Assembly: GCF_008042045.1 (NCBI RefSeq)
Contig: NZ_RDBP01000050.1
Span: forward strand, 75,698-139,697
Origin: Streptomyces sp. T39
GTDB taxonomy: Bacteria > Actinomycetota > Actinomycetes > Streptomycetales > Streptomycetaceae
Direction: 5' to 3'
Length of the DNA stretch: 64,000 nt
In this document: positions 8,045 through 16,315 of the stretch, piece by piece
How positions within the stretch are numbered: the first letter of the stretch is position 1
How the letters are laid out: every line of letters starts with the position of its first letter
Notes under the pieces: generated by a model
The model's input: only the letters and a program-made list of their open reading frames with translations
Databases searched by the model: none
Told to the model about the DNA's origin: nothing
Made by a program: the position numbers and the translations under genes

Positions 8045-9952
8045 TCAGCCGCGGCGCGCGGCCGCGTACCGCCGCTGTCTGTCGCGTCGCCAGTGCGGCA
8101 GTTCCGGGGCGTACCGTTCCGTCAGCGAGGCCGTCTCCGAGGCGTGAGAACTGTCGGGCGCGTGCGTGCCGAACAGGGACAGCACACCGTCGCGTGCGGT
8201 GCGGCGTATGCGCGGGTCGACGTCGTCGGCAAGTCGCAGGGCGGCCAGGGCAGCGACCGGTCCGCGCCGGCCGGCCGCCAGGCAGGCGGCTGCGACGGAG
8301 CGGTGGGCATGGGGCAGGCGGGGTGAGGAGAGGCGGAGCAGTTCGTCGTCGGGAACGTCCCCGGGGGTGCGCCGAAGCGCTTCGGCCGCGGCCGCGGCGA
8401 CGCCGGGAGACGGGTCGTCGAGCCGGAGCAGGGTTTCGTCCGGAGCCGGTCCGTGGTGCCGGGCGAGGAGGGTCAGGGCCCCGGCCCGGACATCGGCGTG
8501 CGGACTGCGCATCAGGCCGTGCAGAAGACGGGCGTTGCCGCGCAGCGCACCGATCGCGGTCGCGCGGACGGTGGGGTGGGGGTCGTCGGTGAACGGCGGC
8601 AGCATGTGGTCGGGGAGTTCGCCGAGCATGCGCAGCCCGGAGAGGGCACGGGCGCGGACAGGGCCCCTCGGGTGGCATGTGAGTCCGTGGAGCAGGGGCG
8701 CGTCCCGGGGGCACCGCTGTTCGGCCAGCCCGATGACCGCCCCTGGTGCGACAGTGTCCGGATCGGCGCACAGCGCCCTGTACAGGCTGCGGGGGTCGGC
8801 GCCCGCAGCCCGGATTTCCCGGCACACCGCCGCGCGGACGGTTGCCGAGGAGTCCGACAGGTGCCGGGCCAGGGCGTCTTCGCGGCCGGCGGGGCGCAAC
8901 TGCCCGACGGCGGCGAGGCGCACGAACGGGTCGCGCGCGGCGAGCAGTGCGTCGAGTGCGGCGAGGCCGTCGGGGCGGGCGAGGAGGGCCGTGCAGGCGG
9001 CCCTTCGGATGTTCCTGTCGCGGTGGCGGCGGGCGAGGGCGATCAGGTCCGGGCCGGCGAAGAAGCCCGTTTCGACGGCGGCTGCGAGCACGGCGCGGCG
9101 TACGCCGTACGAGAGACCGGCGTCGAGGTGGGCGAGGACCCTTGCCCGCGCGTCACGGAGAGCGTCATGGTGTCCGGAGGCGAGCGCCAGGACCATGCCC
9201 GCGCGCAGCGCGTGCAGGCGCACCCCTTCGTCGGGGTCCTGTTCGGCAACCTTCCAGGCCTGTGCGACCCCGAGACGCCCGTACGCCGCTCCGGCCTGCA
9301 CCCCACCGATCCGCGTCTCCCGGTCGCCGCTCGTCAGCAGGTGGGCCACCGCCCGGTCCGGCAGCTCACCCAGGCGCCCGAGCACGGCCTCGCGCACCCA
9401 TGCACCGTGCCGTCGTCGTACGCTCACCAGCGCCGCGAGCGGTGCCAGGCGCGTCAGTTCGGCGTCGTCGGCGCCGGCAAGCGCGCGGTCGAGGACGGTG
9501 CGTGCGAGGCCTCGTACCCGGTCGTCGGTGTCCGCGCAGCGGATCAGGACGAGCGGCAGCACGGAGGCGGGCAGGCCGCCCGCCTGAGCGTCGCGGGTCA
9601 GTGCCGCGGCACGGACGCGGGCGTCCGCGTGCCCCAGGCAGAGGGCGAGTTGGGATTCGGTGGGGGGCCGGCTCCAGGACGGAGCACCGCGGTCCGGGGC
9701 CGGCCCGTGCCAGTACGGGGCGCTCTCCCAGTCGGCCACCTCACGGTCGTCGAACCAGTGGTAGCCGATGCGGATCCGGCCGCGACGCCTCCAGCCGCGC
9801 ACCGTGGCGACGGTTCCCGACCAGATGCTCCGGTCGAGGGCGACCCAGTCGCCGGCCCGCCCGGCGCCGACGGCGGATTCCACACTCCTGCCGTGGAGGA
9901 GGCGGGCGCCCGGCGTGTGCAAGCGGGTGTTCCGGAGCCTGTACGTCGTCAC
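8045..9952 (-). CDS. HEAT-repeat protein
   Basis: A 635-residue cytoplasmic protein made almost entirely of HEAT-like alpha-alpha repeats from about residue 95 to 590. Typical units are LALCLGHADARVRAAALT, VRARALSGLRMLGELPD and DPSPGVAAAAAEALRRTP. The first 90 residues are different: basic, rich in Trp/Tyr, with GRIRIGYHWFDDREVADW, which may be a small beta domain. No signal peptide, transmembrane helix or catalytic motif is visible. Such proteins usually act as scaffolds; no partner is suggested by the neighbours. The GTG at 9952 is probably leaderless: a -10 TACAGT sits seven bases upstream. It is divergent from a membrane protein gene and converges with the M23 peptidase gene, with a 254-bp gap holding no credible gene. 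Confidence 0.8.
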   Translation of the reverse strand: MTTYRLRNTRLHTPGARLLHGRSVESAVGAGRAGDWVALDRSIWSGTVATVRGWRRRGRIRIGYHWFDDREVADWESAPYWHGPAPDRGAPSWSRPPTESQLALCLGHADARVRAAALTRDAQAGGLPASVLPLVLIRCADTDDRVRGLARTVLDRALAGADDAELTRLAPLAALVSVRRRHGAWVREAVLGRLGELPDRAVAHLLTSGDRETRIGGVQAGAAYGRLGVAQAWKVAEQDPDEGVRLHALRAGMVLALASGHHDALRDARARVLAHLDAGLSYGVRRAVLAAAVETGFFAGPDLIALARRHRDRNIRRAACTALLARPDGLAALDALLAARDPFVRLAAVGQLRPAGREDALARHLSDSSATVRAAVCREIRAAGADPRSLYRALCADPDTVAPGAVIGLAEQRCPRDAPLLHGLTCHPRGPVRARALSGLRMLGELPDHMLPPFTDDPHPTVRATAIGALRGNARLLHGLMRSPHADVRAGALTLLARHHGPAPDETLLRLDDPSPGVAAAAAEALRRTPGDVPDDELLRLSSPRLPHAHRSVAAACLAAGRRGPVAALAALRLADDVDPRIRRTARDGVLSLFGTHAPDSSHASETASLTERYAPELPHWRRDRQRRYAAARRG

Positions 9953-9959
9953 ACGCCGG

Positions 9960-9988
9960 ACTGTAGCGCCCTACCCCACCGCTTTCAC
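9960..9988 (-). promoter_or_regulatory. Leaderless promoter of the HEAT-repeat gene
   Basis: On the minus strand, -10 TACAGT (rc of 9960-9965, fits TANNNT) is preceded at 17 bp by GTGAAA (rc of 9983-9988, 4 of 6 matches to TTGACA). Only seven bases separate the -10 from the GTG start, so the transcript would begin at the start codon. Confidence 0.4.
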
Positions 9989-10149
9989 CAGCGGTTTTCC
10001 ACCCGGTGCGCCCGTTGCGGCCTGGCGCCGGCGGGCCCGGGGCGCTGCCGGGCCCTCATGCGCCCCGGCAGTGCCCCGGCCCGCAAGGGATTCCGCGAGC
10101 GGCGGTGTTGCTCCCCGTCGGCGAGCGGCGGGCCGTCTAGGCTCGGCCC

Positions 10150-10992
10150 GTGGGGCAATCCGACCGGCGCGCCGAAGGCGCGGGACCGTTCACCACCCGG
10201 CTCACCTGGCATCCTCCCGACGGCGGCACGGCCGTCTGGGAATCACGGCCTGCCCGCCGGCGAGGGCTCATCTCCGTCCACCGGCCCGGCGACGCCGCCC
10301 CGCGGAACGCCGTCGCCGACGACACCGCCCTCGCCCGGCTGCGCAGACTCAACGCCATCGCCGCCACCGCCTTCGTCATCGGCGGAGCGCTCTTCGCGAC
10401 CGGCGCCGCCGTCGCCCAGTTCGGGTCCGGCGACGCCACGACCTCCACCTCGGTCTACTTCGCCGGCGGTCTGTTCTTCAACACCGGCGGCTACGTGTCC
10501 CTGCTCCAGGTCGTCAACGCCCCGCGCCATGTGCCCGGCGGCGAGGGCGCCCTGGTCACCCGAAGGTGGCGGTGGTGGAGCTACGAGCCCGCACGGGCCG
10601 ACTGGCTGAGCGCCTTCGTCCTGTTGGCCGGCACCCTGGTGTTCGCCGTCGACCTGCTCGACTCGTTCCTGCGCGGTCTGACCGCCCATCAGGTCAATCG
10701 GCTGGTCTGGGCCCCCGACGTGATCGGCTGCGTGCTCTTCCTGATCTCCGGTCACCTCGCCATGGTCGAGATCTGCCACGGCCGGCCGTGCGTGCGGCAG
10801 CGTGACCTCGGCTGGTGGATCGTCGCCGTGAACCAGCTGGGGTCCGTTCTCTTCATGGTCTCGGCTCTCGCCGCCTACACCCGCCCCGCCACCGGCAGCC
10901 TGGTCAACGCCGACATCGCCGACTGGGGCACCCTCACCGGCGCCCTCTGCTTCCTCGTCGGCGGCATCCTCCAGTACGGCGAACGCCCCTGA
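10150..10992 (+). CDS. YrhK-like integral membrane protein
   Basis: A 280-residue membrane protein with about seven hydrophobic helices from residue 70 onward. Examples are AIAATAFVIGGALFATGAAVAQF, split here as AIAATAFVIGG then ALFATGAAVAQF, and WLSAFVLLAGTLVFAVDLL. The last two helices (LGSVLFMVSALAAY and LTGALCFLVGGILQYGE) resemble the YrhK domain, whose function is unknown. The first 70 residues are soluble and basic. The GTG at 10150 follows a -10-like TAGGCT by six bases, consistent with a leaderless transcript. Its only close neighbour is the divergent HEAT-repeat gene. No transport or enzyme motif is seen. Confidence 0.75.
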   Translation: MGQSDRRAEGAGPFTTRLTWHPPDGGTAVWESRPARRRGLISVHRPGDAAPRNAVADDTALARLRRLNAIAATAFVIGGALFATGAAVAQFGSGDATTSTSVYFAGGLFFNTGGYVSLLQVVNAPRHVPGGEGALVTRRWRWWSYEPARADWLSAFVLLAGTLVFAVDLLDSFLRGLTAHQVNRLVWAPDVIGCVLFLISGHLAMVEICHGRPCVRQRDLGWWIVAVNQLGSVLFMVSALAAYTRPATGSLVNADIADWGTLTGALCFLVGGILQYGERP

Positions 10993-11178
10993 CCCCATCC
11001 GGCGGCCACGTCCCGCTCCTCCCACGCCGCGCCGGCCGGCGCATCCGCCCGGATCAGTTCGGCGTTCACACAGCCCGCCCCCGCCGCTCCGCCGGTCCGG
11101 GCAACGCCGTTGCCGCCCCGGCGTCCTCGGGCACCAGCCGGCCCCTGCCGCCGATGTGGCGCCGGGGAGCGGACATGA

Positions 11179-11514
11179 TCAGTGGCTGCGGGGCGCGTAC
11201 ATGATCACAGCCATGCCGGCGAGGCAGATCAGGGCGCCGATGACATCGAAGCGGTCCGGGCGGTAGCCGTCGGCGACCATGCCCCAGGCGATCGACCCGG
11301 CGACGAAGACGCCGCCGTACGCGGCGAGGATCCGACCGAAGTCGTCGTCGCTCTGGAAGGTCGCGACGACACCGTAGAGCCCGAGGGCGATCACTCCGGC
11401 ACCGATCCAGATCCAGCCCTTGTGCTCGCGGACGCCCTGCCACACCAGCCAGGCCCCGCCGATCTCGAACAGGGCGGCGACGGCGAACAGGGCGACGGAA
11501 CGAGCGACGGTCAT
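11179..11514 (-). CDS. YnfA family (UPF0060) small membrane protein
   Basis: A 111-residue, four-helix inner-membrane protein of the YnfA/UPF0060 family, related in fold to small multidrug resistance transporters. Family features seen are [17 protein letters not shown] in helix 1, [35 protein letters not shown] across helices 2-3 (read as [11 protein letters not shown] plus [16 protein letters not shown]), and a last helix with [14 protein letters not shown]. Length equals the family's usual 105-112. ATG at 11514 is preceded at eight bases by TAGGGT, a possible -10 for leaderless expression. It is a single gene whose 3' end faces the YrhK-like gene. Efflux of dyes or biocides is reported for some members; here it is inference. 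Confidence 0.9.
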   Translation of the reverse strand: MTVARSVALFAVAALFEIGGAWLVWQGVREHKGWIWIGAGVIALGLYGVVATFQSDDDFGRILAAYGGVFVAGSIAWGMVADGYRPDRFDVIGALICLAGMAVIMYAPRSH

Positions 11515-11698
11515 ACCGCGTGACCCTACCGTCGGGCCATGCCGGTGATCTTGGGGGTCCGCCGGCGGGCACGGCCGGGAGGACGGCCGGCGACCCGCGT
11601 CGCCGGCGGCGCTCACCACGCTTGCCTGCGGGTACGCGGCCCTCGCGCTCCTGGTCGCCACTGGACCGGTGATCGCTCTCACCAAGGGCACGCGGGGG

Positions 11699-12367
11699 TC
11701 AGGAGCTGCGCGGGGTGACCAGGCCCGATTCGTAGGCGAGGACCACGAGCTGGGCACGGTCGCGGACGCGGAGCTTGGTCATGGCCCGGTTGACGTGGGT
11801 CTTGGCCGTCAGCGGGCTGATCACCATGCGGTTCGCGATCTCGTCGTTGGACAGGCCGTGCGCGACCAGAGCCACGGCCTCGCGTTCACGCCCCGTCAGC
11901 TCCTCCAGCCCGCTGCCCGTGCCGGTGGCGGTGGGGAGTGGCTGGGTGACGTAGCGGTCGATCAGCTTGCGGGTGATGGACGGTGCGAGAAGGGCGTCTC
12001 CCCGCGCGGCAACGCGTACGGCGTGCAGGAAGTCCTCCGGCAGGATGTCCTTGACGAGGAACCCTGCGGCTCCCGCGCGCAGCGCGTCCAGGACGTATTC
12101 GTCCAGGCCGTAGTTGGTCAGGATGACGACGTGCAGTCCGGCCAGGGCGGGATCGGCGGCGATGCGCCGGGTCGTCTCGATGCCGTCCATGACCGGCATC
12201 TGGATGTCGACCAGCGCGATGTCGGGCAGGTGCTCCTTCGCGAGCCGCAGGGCCTGCTGCCCGTCGGCAGCCTCGGCGACCACGTCGATGTCGTCCTCGA
12301 GGTCGAGGAGCGCGCGGAATCCGCTGCGGATGAGCGGCTGGTCGTCGACCAGCAGGACACGGATCAC
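11699..12367 (-). CDS. NarL/LuxR-family response regulator
   Basis: A 222-residue response regulator. The receiver domain (about 1-120) shows the acidic pair Asp8-Asp9 in VLLVDDQ, the phospho-acceptor Asp54 in ALVDIQMP, and Lys in GFLVKDI. After a short linker a LuxR-type HTH occupies about 150-210 ([20 protein letters not shown], then [16 protein letters not shown]). It should bind DNA as a dimer when phosphorylated by the adjacent histidine kinase. Its ATG overlaps the kinase stop by four bases (ATGA), so the two are translationally coupled. Targets are unknown; the divergent DUF6223 gene beyond the kinase is a plausible one by position. Confidence 0.93.
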   Translation of the reverse strand: MIRVLLVDDQPLIRSGFRALLDLEDDIDVVAEAADGQQALRLAKEHLPDIALVDIQMPVMDGIETTRRIAADPALAGLHVVILTNYGLDEYVLDALRAGAAGFLVKDILPEDFLHAVRVAARGDALLAPSITRKLIDRYVTQPLPTATGTGSGLEELTGREREAVALVAHGLSNDEIANRMVISPLTAKTHVNRAMTKLRVRDRAQLVVLAYESGLVTPRSS

Positions 12368-13491
12368 GAGGCTCGTTCCAGGGGGAGTTCAGCCTGGACG
12401 GTGAAGCCACCCTCGCGGCGTGGTTCCGCCCGCATACGGCCGCCGAGGGCGGTGACGCGTTCACGCATCCCGAGCAGCCCGACCCCGGGCACCGGGGCTG
12501 CGGCCCGGGTGGCCATGCCGTCGTCGTCGATGCGTACCGCGAGGGCGTCCGGGCGGCAGTCGATCCGGACCGACGCCGAACGGGCACCCGCATGACGGGA
12601 GACATTCGTCAGCGACTCCTGAACGATCCGGTAGACGGTCCGCCCCACCGTCACCGGCACATCCCGCCGTTGCCCCTCGATCGCCAGCGTCGCGTCCAGG
12701 CCGAAGCTGCGGGCCCCTGCCACGAGCTCCGGAACGTGGTCGAGCCCACGTGGCGGGGCGGTGTCGTCGTCGCGGAGCGCCTCCAGGGTCGCGCGGAGCT
12801 CCCGGGTCGCCTCCCGGCCGGCCTCCTGGATCGCCAGCAGAGCCTGCGGCACCTGTTCACCGCGCTTGCGGGACACGTGGACGGCGACCTCGGACTGCAC
12901 CTTGATGACCGAGATCTGGTGGGTCAGCGAATCGTGCAGTTCCCGCGCGATGCGCAGCCGCTCCTCGTCGGCGCGGCGCCGCGCCGTCGCCTCCCGCGTG
13001 CGCTCGGCCTCGTCCGCCCGCCGCTCGGCCTGCCGCAGAGCCTCGCCCGCCGACCCGGCCGCGATCAGCCAGGCGATCTCGAGGGCGCTGCGGGCCTGCG
13101 CGAACGCCTCACCGGTGTCGTGCAGGCCCGAGGCCAGGGCGGCCAGGGGCAAGGCCGCCAGCACCGCCACGCTCATGGCCACGGTGACGACGCGGTGTCC
13201 CTCCCGCATGGCCGCGTACACCGCGAACAGGAACGCGACCGCGGCCACGTCGAAACCCGCTGCCTGGTACCCCACCGCGCACATCCCGGTGACGGCGAGG
13301 GTGGCGACCGGAGACCGCCGCCCGCCGGCCAGTGCCAGGCCCCCCACCACCAGCAACACGCAGCCGAACAGGTCGATGCCAGTGCCGGAAGGGTGCCCGG
13401 ACAGCCCGGTGACCAGCAGCGCTCCCGCCACACCGACGGCGATCAGCCAGTCGCGTGCACGGGGCCCGACGCGGAACCGTCCATTGCTCAT
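12364..13491 (-). CDS. NarL-type sensor histidine kinase
   Basis: A 375-residue membrane histidine kinase of the HisKA_3 class. The N-terminal 150 residues hold about four to five hydrophobic helices with almost no extracytoplasmic domain (DWLIAVGVAGALLVTGLSG, VAAVAFLFAVYAAM, VAMSVAVLAALPLAAL), suggesting sensing within the membrane. A charged coiled stretch rich in Arg/Glu leads to the H-box IARELHDSLTHQIS with phospho-acceptor His186. The N-box region VYRIVQESLTNVSRHAGA and G-box GVGLLGMRERVTALGG complete the ATPase domain. ATG at 13491 starts just before the first helix; an upstream extension is Arg-rich and unlikely. It is coupled to the response regulator by a four-base overlap. Confidence 0.92.
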   Translation of the reverse strand: MSNGRFRVGPRARDWLIAVGVAGALLVTGLSGHPSGTGIDLFGCVLLVVGGLALAGGRRSPVATLAVTGMCAVGYQAAGFDVAAVAFLFAVYAAMREGHRVVTVAMSVAVLAALPLAALASGLHDTGEAFAQARSALEIAWLIAAGSAGEALRQAERRADEAERTREATARRRADEERLRIARELHDSLTHQISVIKVQSEVAVHVSRKRGEQVPQALLAIQEAGREATRELRATLEALRDDDTAPPRGLDHVPELVAGARSFGLDATLAIEGQRRDVPVTVGRTVYRIVQESLTNVSRHAGARSASVRIDCRPDALAVRIDDDGMATRAAAPVPGVGLLGMRERVTALGGRMRAEPRREGGFTVQAELPLERAS

Positions 13492-13689
13492 GCGCGCACC
13501 GTAACCGGAAGCTGCCCGCGGGCGAATCCCGCTCACGCACGAGTGCCCGGCTACCGCACGCGCAGTACCTCTGCGGCGTCTGCCGCGTCGGCGGTAGCGC
13601 GAAATGCCTCCGCTCGCCGGACGACCCGCCGCGGGCCCGACAGACATGCTCGCACCATGTCCAGTCATGGGAAGAGAAGGAACACCTCG

Positions 13690-14136
13690 ATGTCCGCTCG
13701 TCGCCTGTCCGCCGCCTTTGCAACCGCCCTTCTGGGCGGGCTCGGTCTCGCCGCACCAGCGGCGGCGGACGTCTCCGCCGTGCCGGCCGCCGCCGGCGTC
13801 ACCGACTTCGGCCTCGGACGGCTCGGCGCCACCACCGGAGGCCTGCTGGGGCTGACCGCCGTGGTCGTCGCCGTGCTCGCGCTGACCCGGCCCGGCGGTC
13901 GCCTCGGCACCGCGAGCGGGGCGCTCGGGGCGGCCGTGGCCGTGGTCACGGGGCTGATCGGCATGACCCTGGGCGGGCTGGTCGCGGCCACCGCGAACGG
14001 TGGGCTCGGCACCGGCAACGGCCTCGGCGGGGCCTACGTGGCCCTGCTCCTGGGCTCGACCGGCGCCGCACTGGGCGGGCGGGCCCTGATGCGCTCCCGC
14101 CGCACCCGTCGGACAGAGCGGGATACATGTCGCTGA
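13690..14136 (+). CDS. DUF6223 family membrane protein
   Basis: A 148-residue protein with a signal-like N-terminus (FATALLGGLGLAAPAAA, cleavage possibly after AAADV) followed by three hydrophobic helices: LLGLTAVVVAVLALTRPGG, LGAAVAVVTGLIGMTLGGLV and AYVALLLGSTGAALGGRAL. The Gly/Ala-rich helices and basic C-terminus fit the actinobacterial DUF6223 family, whose function is unknown. A good ribosome site (AAGAGAAGGAA) sits seven bases before ATG 13690. It is divergent from the two-component system with a 198-bp gap, so it may be the target or the sensed partner of that kinase; that is inference. Confidence 0.75.
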   Translation: MSARRLSAAFATALLGGLGLAAPAAADVSAVPAAAGVTDFGLGRLGATTGGLLGLTAVVVAVLALTRPGGRLGTASGALGAAVAVVTGLIGMTLGGLVAATANGGLGTGNGLGGAYVALLLGSTGAALGGRALMRSRRTRRTERDTCR

Positions 14137-14550
14137 TCACGCCCCGCCGGCGGTCACCGCGCGACGGACCGTGTGCGCGTCGGCGCCGACGGCAGGTACG
14201 GCAGCGCCGGAGATCACCGGGACGGCCGGGACGGCGAAGGCGAGGACGAGGCAGCCGCCCGGCCCGATGACCGGGAGGACTCGCGCCCGTCGGCGTCGTC
14301 CGGCGCGAGGGTGCCGGAATCCCCCGTCCGGTGCCGGATGACAGACGGATCCGCCCGTTCGCCGAGACGTGCGGCCGCGCCGGGAACAGCGCGTCCGCCC
14401 GGCGCCGTTGCATGATCGAGGGATCGGCCTGCACGGGCTGGGAGACCTGCTGGACCACGAGGTCGTCCGCCTTGGACAGGATCCGGACCCCGAAACCGGT
14501 ACGCCCGCCGCACAGTTGGACCACGACGCAGCTCCGCAGGAGGACTCCGC
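14137..14550. other. Region without a clear gene; possible decayed minus-strand gene
   Basis: No intact gene is supported in these 414 bp. On the minus strand two fragments in different frames look protein-like: one from about 14524 down to 14330, and one ending at 14137 with a hydrophobic stretch (GGCLVLAFAVPAVPVISGAA). GC at the third position of the first fragment is about 87 percent over the part I counted, as in real genes here. They could be one frameshifted small membrane-protein gene, or chance. The ribosome site GCAGGAGG of the next gene is at the right edge. Confidence 0.3.
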
Positions 14551-15384
14551 ATGACTTCCCGGCCCTTGACGCTCATGGCAGTACACGCCCACCCCGACGA
14601 TGAGGCCACCGGAACCGGAGGGGTCCTCGCGCGGTACGCGGCGGAAGGCATCCGCACGGTTCTCGTGACGTGTACCGACGGCGGTTGCGGTGACGGGCCG
14701 GGGGGCGTCAAGCCCGGCGATCCGGGGCACGATCCGGCGGCCGTCGCCCTGATGCGGCGTCAGGAGCTGGAGGCGAGCCGTGACGTCCTGAAGATCAGCG
14801 ATCTGGAGACGCTGGACTACGGCGACTCCGGGATGATGGGCTGGCCGAGCAACGACGCCCCCGGATCCTTCTGGCAGACCCCGGTGGCGGAGGGCGCGGC
14901 CCGGCTCGCGGAACTCATGCGGCACTACCGGCCCGATGTGGTCGTGACCTACGACGAGAACGGCTTCTACGGCCATCCCGATCACATCCAGGCCCACCGC
15001 ATCACGATGGCGGCGCTGGAGATGACCGCGCTCGCTCCGAAGGTGTACTGGACCACGATGCCCCGCTCGGGGATGCGGCGGTTCGGGGAGATCATGCGCG
15101 AGTTTCATCCGGACATGCCGGAACCGGATCCTGCCGAGGCGGCCGCCATGGCCGAGATCGGCCTCCCCGACGACGAGATCACCACGTGGGTGGACACCAC
15201 CGCGTTCAGCGGTCAGAAGTTCGACGCGCTGGCCGCACACGCCAGTCAGGGCGAGAACATCTTCTTCCTCAGGATGGGCAGGGAGAGGTTCGGCGAGCTG
15301 ATGGGGACGGAGACCTTCGTACGTGTCCGGGACACCACCGGCGCGGCCGTACCCGAGAACGATCTCTTCGCCGGACTGCGCTGA
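14551..15384 (+). CDS. PIG-L family deacetylase (MshB/Mca-like)
   Basis: A 277-residue LmbE/PIG-L metal-dependent deacetylase. Zinc-binding motifs are AHPDDE at residues 13-18 (His14, Asp17) and GHPDHIQAH at 142-150 with the third histidine His146. Acidic TYDENG (134-139) precedes it as in mycothiol S-conjugate amidase and MshB. It hydrolyses N-acyl groups from sugar-linked substrates; in actinomycetes the close relatives act on mycothiol conjugates or GlcNAc-inositol. The C-terminal half (ITTWVDTTAFSGQKFDALAAHASQ, given here as ITTWVDTTAFSG and KFDALAAHASQ) is typical of Mca-like members. ATG 14551 follows GCAGGAGG by seven to eight bases. I cannot separate Mca from general PIG-L deacetylase without alignment. 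Confidence 0.88.
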   Translation: MTSRPLTLMAVHAHPDDEATGTGGVLARYAAEGIRTVLVTCTDGGCGDGPGGVKPGDPGHDPAAVALMRRQELEASRDVLKISDLETLDYGDSGMMGWPSNDAPGSFWQTPVAEGAARLAELMRHYRPDVVVTYDENGFYGHPDHIQAHRITMAALEMTALAPKVYWTTMPRSGMRRFGEIMREFHPDMPEPDPAEAAAMAEIGLPDDEITTWVDTTAFSGQKFDALAAHASQGENIFFLRMGRERFGELMGTETFVRVRDTTGAAVPENDLFAGLR

Positions 15385-15390
15385 TCCGCC

Positions 15391-15554
15391 CGGAGCAGGG
15401 GCCTTGGCGGCGCCGCCGGAGCGCTGGTGTCCACCCTGGAGGACGTGCCGGCCTTCCACGAGTCGCTTCTCGGCGGGTGAGTTCGTCTCCCCCCGGGCCC
15501 CCGGCCGGGACCCGGATGGTCGTGGTCATGGACACGGCTCTCTGCGAGGGCTGA
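15391..15554 (+). pseudogene. Remnant of a serine hydrolase (beta-lactamase-like) gene
   Basis: Two short segments in different frames match the C-terminal part of D-Ala-D-Ala carboxypeptidase/class C beta-lactamase-like serine hydrolases. GLGGAAGALVSTLEDVPAF, then HESLLGG before a stop at 15478, resembles the family's GAAGALVSTxxDLxxFxxALLGG. RMVVVMDTALCEG before a stop at 15552 resembles their last strand. In intact proteins these are separated by many more residues, so an internal deletion and frameshift are implied. No start or catalytic SxxK is left. The neighbouring genes are intact. This is my reading by eye; confidence is moderate. Confidence 0.4.
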
Positions 15555-15576
15555 CCCCGCCGGAGGGACGACATGA

Positions 15577-15612
15577 CCGAGGCCCCGCGGGACGACTCCC
15601 GCGGGGCCTCGG
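15577..15612. terminator. Strong bidirectional hairpin terminator
   Basis: A perfect 16-bp inverted repeat (15577-15592 with 15597-15612) around a CGAC loop, almost all G/C. It lies 11 bp after the DUF5825 stop and so ends the minus-strand RiPP operon; it can also stop plus-strand transcripts. No U-run follows, as is common in Streptomyces. Confidence 0.8.
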
Positions 15613-15623
15613 CGATCGGGGGC

Positions 15624-16283
15624 TCAGATCACCAGTGGTGCCTCCGACCAGCGGCGGACCCGGTAGGGCGCCCACCACAGATGGTCGCCGAGGCGCAGGA
15701 CGAGATCCTCTGCCACCAGGTCGTCCAGGATCGGCCGCGGGATCGCGTCGGCGGGCGCGCCGTCGGTGAGGGCCGCGACGGCCTCGTGGTACTCCGGTTC
15801 GTCGATGGTGAAGCGGCGCAGCTCGCCGTAGCGCCGGTCGCGGACCTGGATGAACCCGGGGCCGTACCGGAAGATGCACTTGCAGATGTAGTACGTGGTG
15901 CGCCAGGCGAGCGCCGTCGCGACCGGGTCCTCGGTGCCGAGGACGGCGGTCGGCGGGTGGAGGTGGCCGAAGTGGCGCCAGGCGTCGGGATCCGGGCCGG
16001 TGCGGAGCTGCCAGTCGACGGAGACGGCCAGGCTGGTCAGGTCGCCCACGAAGCTCAGCGCCCTGACGGACCATGCCGCGTCGGCGGTGTCCGTCAGGTC
16101 CACGGGGCGGGGCAGGGTCACGTGCCGGGCCCCGGCGGCGAACAGCCGCCGGGCGGCCTCGCCGCCGGACATGTCGATCTCGAAGCGGCCCAGGGACATG
16201 GCGGGCAGGGTGCCCACCTCGGGGTCGTAGTCCCGTGAGGCGGTCACGGTGAAGGGGGCGGTGCCGGTGATCGCAGGAGTCAT
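15624..16283 (-). CDS. DUF5825 family protein, partner of a radical SAM C-methyltransferase
   Basis: A 219-residue protein that I assign to DUF5825 from its position and features: a start rich in strand-like segments, LPRPVDLTDTADAAWSVRAL, VDWQLRTGPDPDAW, and a conserved aromatic/cysteine segment YYICKCIFRYGPGFIQVRDRR (given as YYICKCIFRY and GPGFIQVRDR). A C-terminal segment (AIPRPILDDLVAEDLVLRLGD) resembles an output or winged-helix part. It lies 32 bp after the B12-type radical SAM gene and before the terminator, so it is the last gene of the RiPP operon. DUF5825 proteins recur next to RiPP radical SAM methyltransferases, and I recall them being needed for peptide C-methylation; I cannot verify that here. 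ATG 16283 has GCAGGAG-type context only weakly. Confidence 0.75.
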   Translation of the reverse strand: MTPAITGTAPFTVTASRDYDPEVGTLPAMSLGRFEIDMSGGEAARRLFAAGARHVTLPRPVDLTDTADAAWSVRALSFVGDLTSLAVSVDWQLRTGPDPDAWRHFGHLHPPTAVLGTEDPVATALAWRTTYYICKCIFRYGPGFIQVRDRRYGELRRFTIDEPEYHEAVAALTDGAPADAIPRPILDDLVAEDLVLRLGDHLWWAPYRVRRWSEAPLVI

Positions 16284-16315
16284 CGTCGTCCCTCGGTCGG
16301 GCGGTCGTGCGGTCG

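Noticed and set aside
14369-14554. 61-codon plus-strand frame whose stop overlaps the PIG-L start (ATGA).
   Set aside because: Its GC bias is highest at the first codon position, not the third, and no ribosome site is seen, so the overlap is probably chance.
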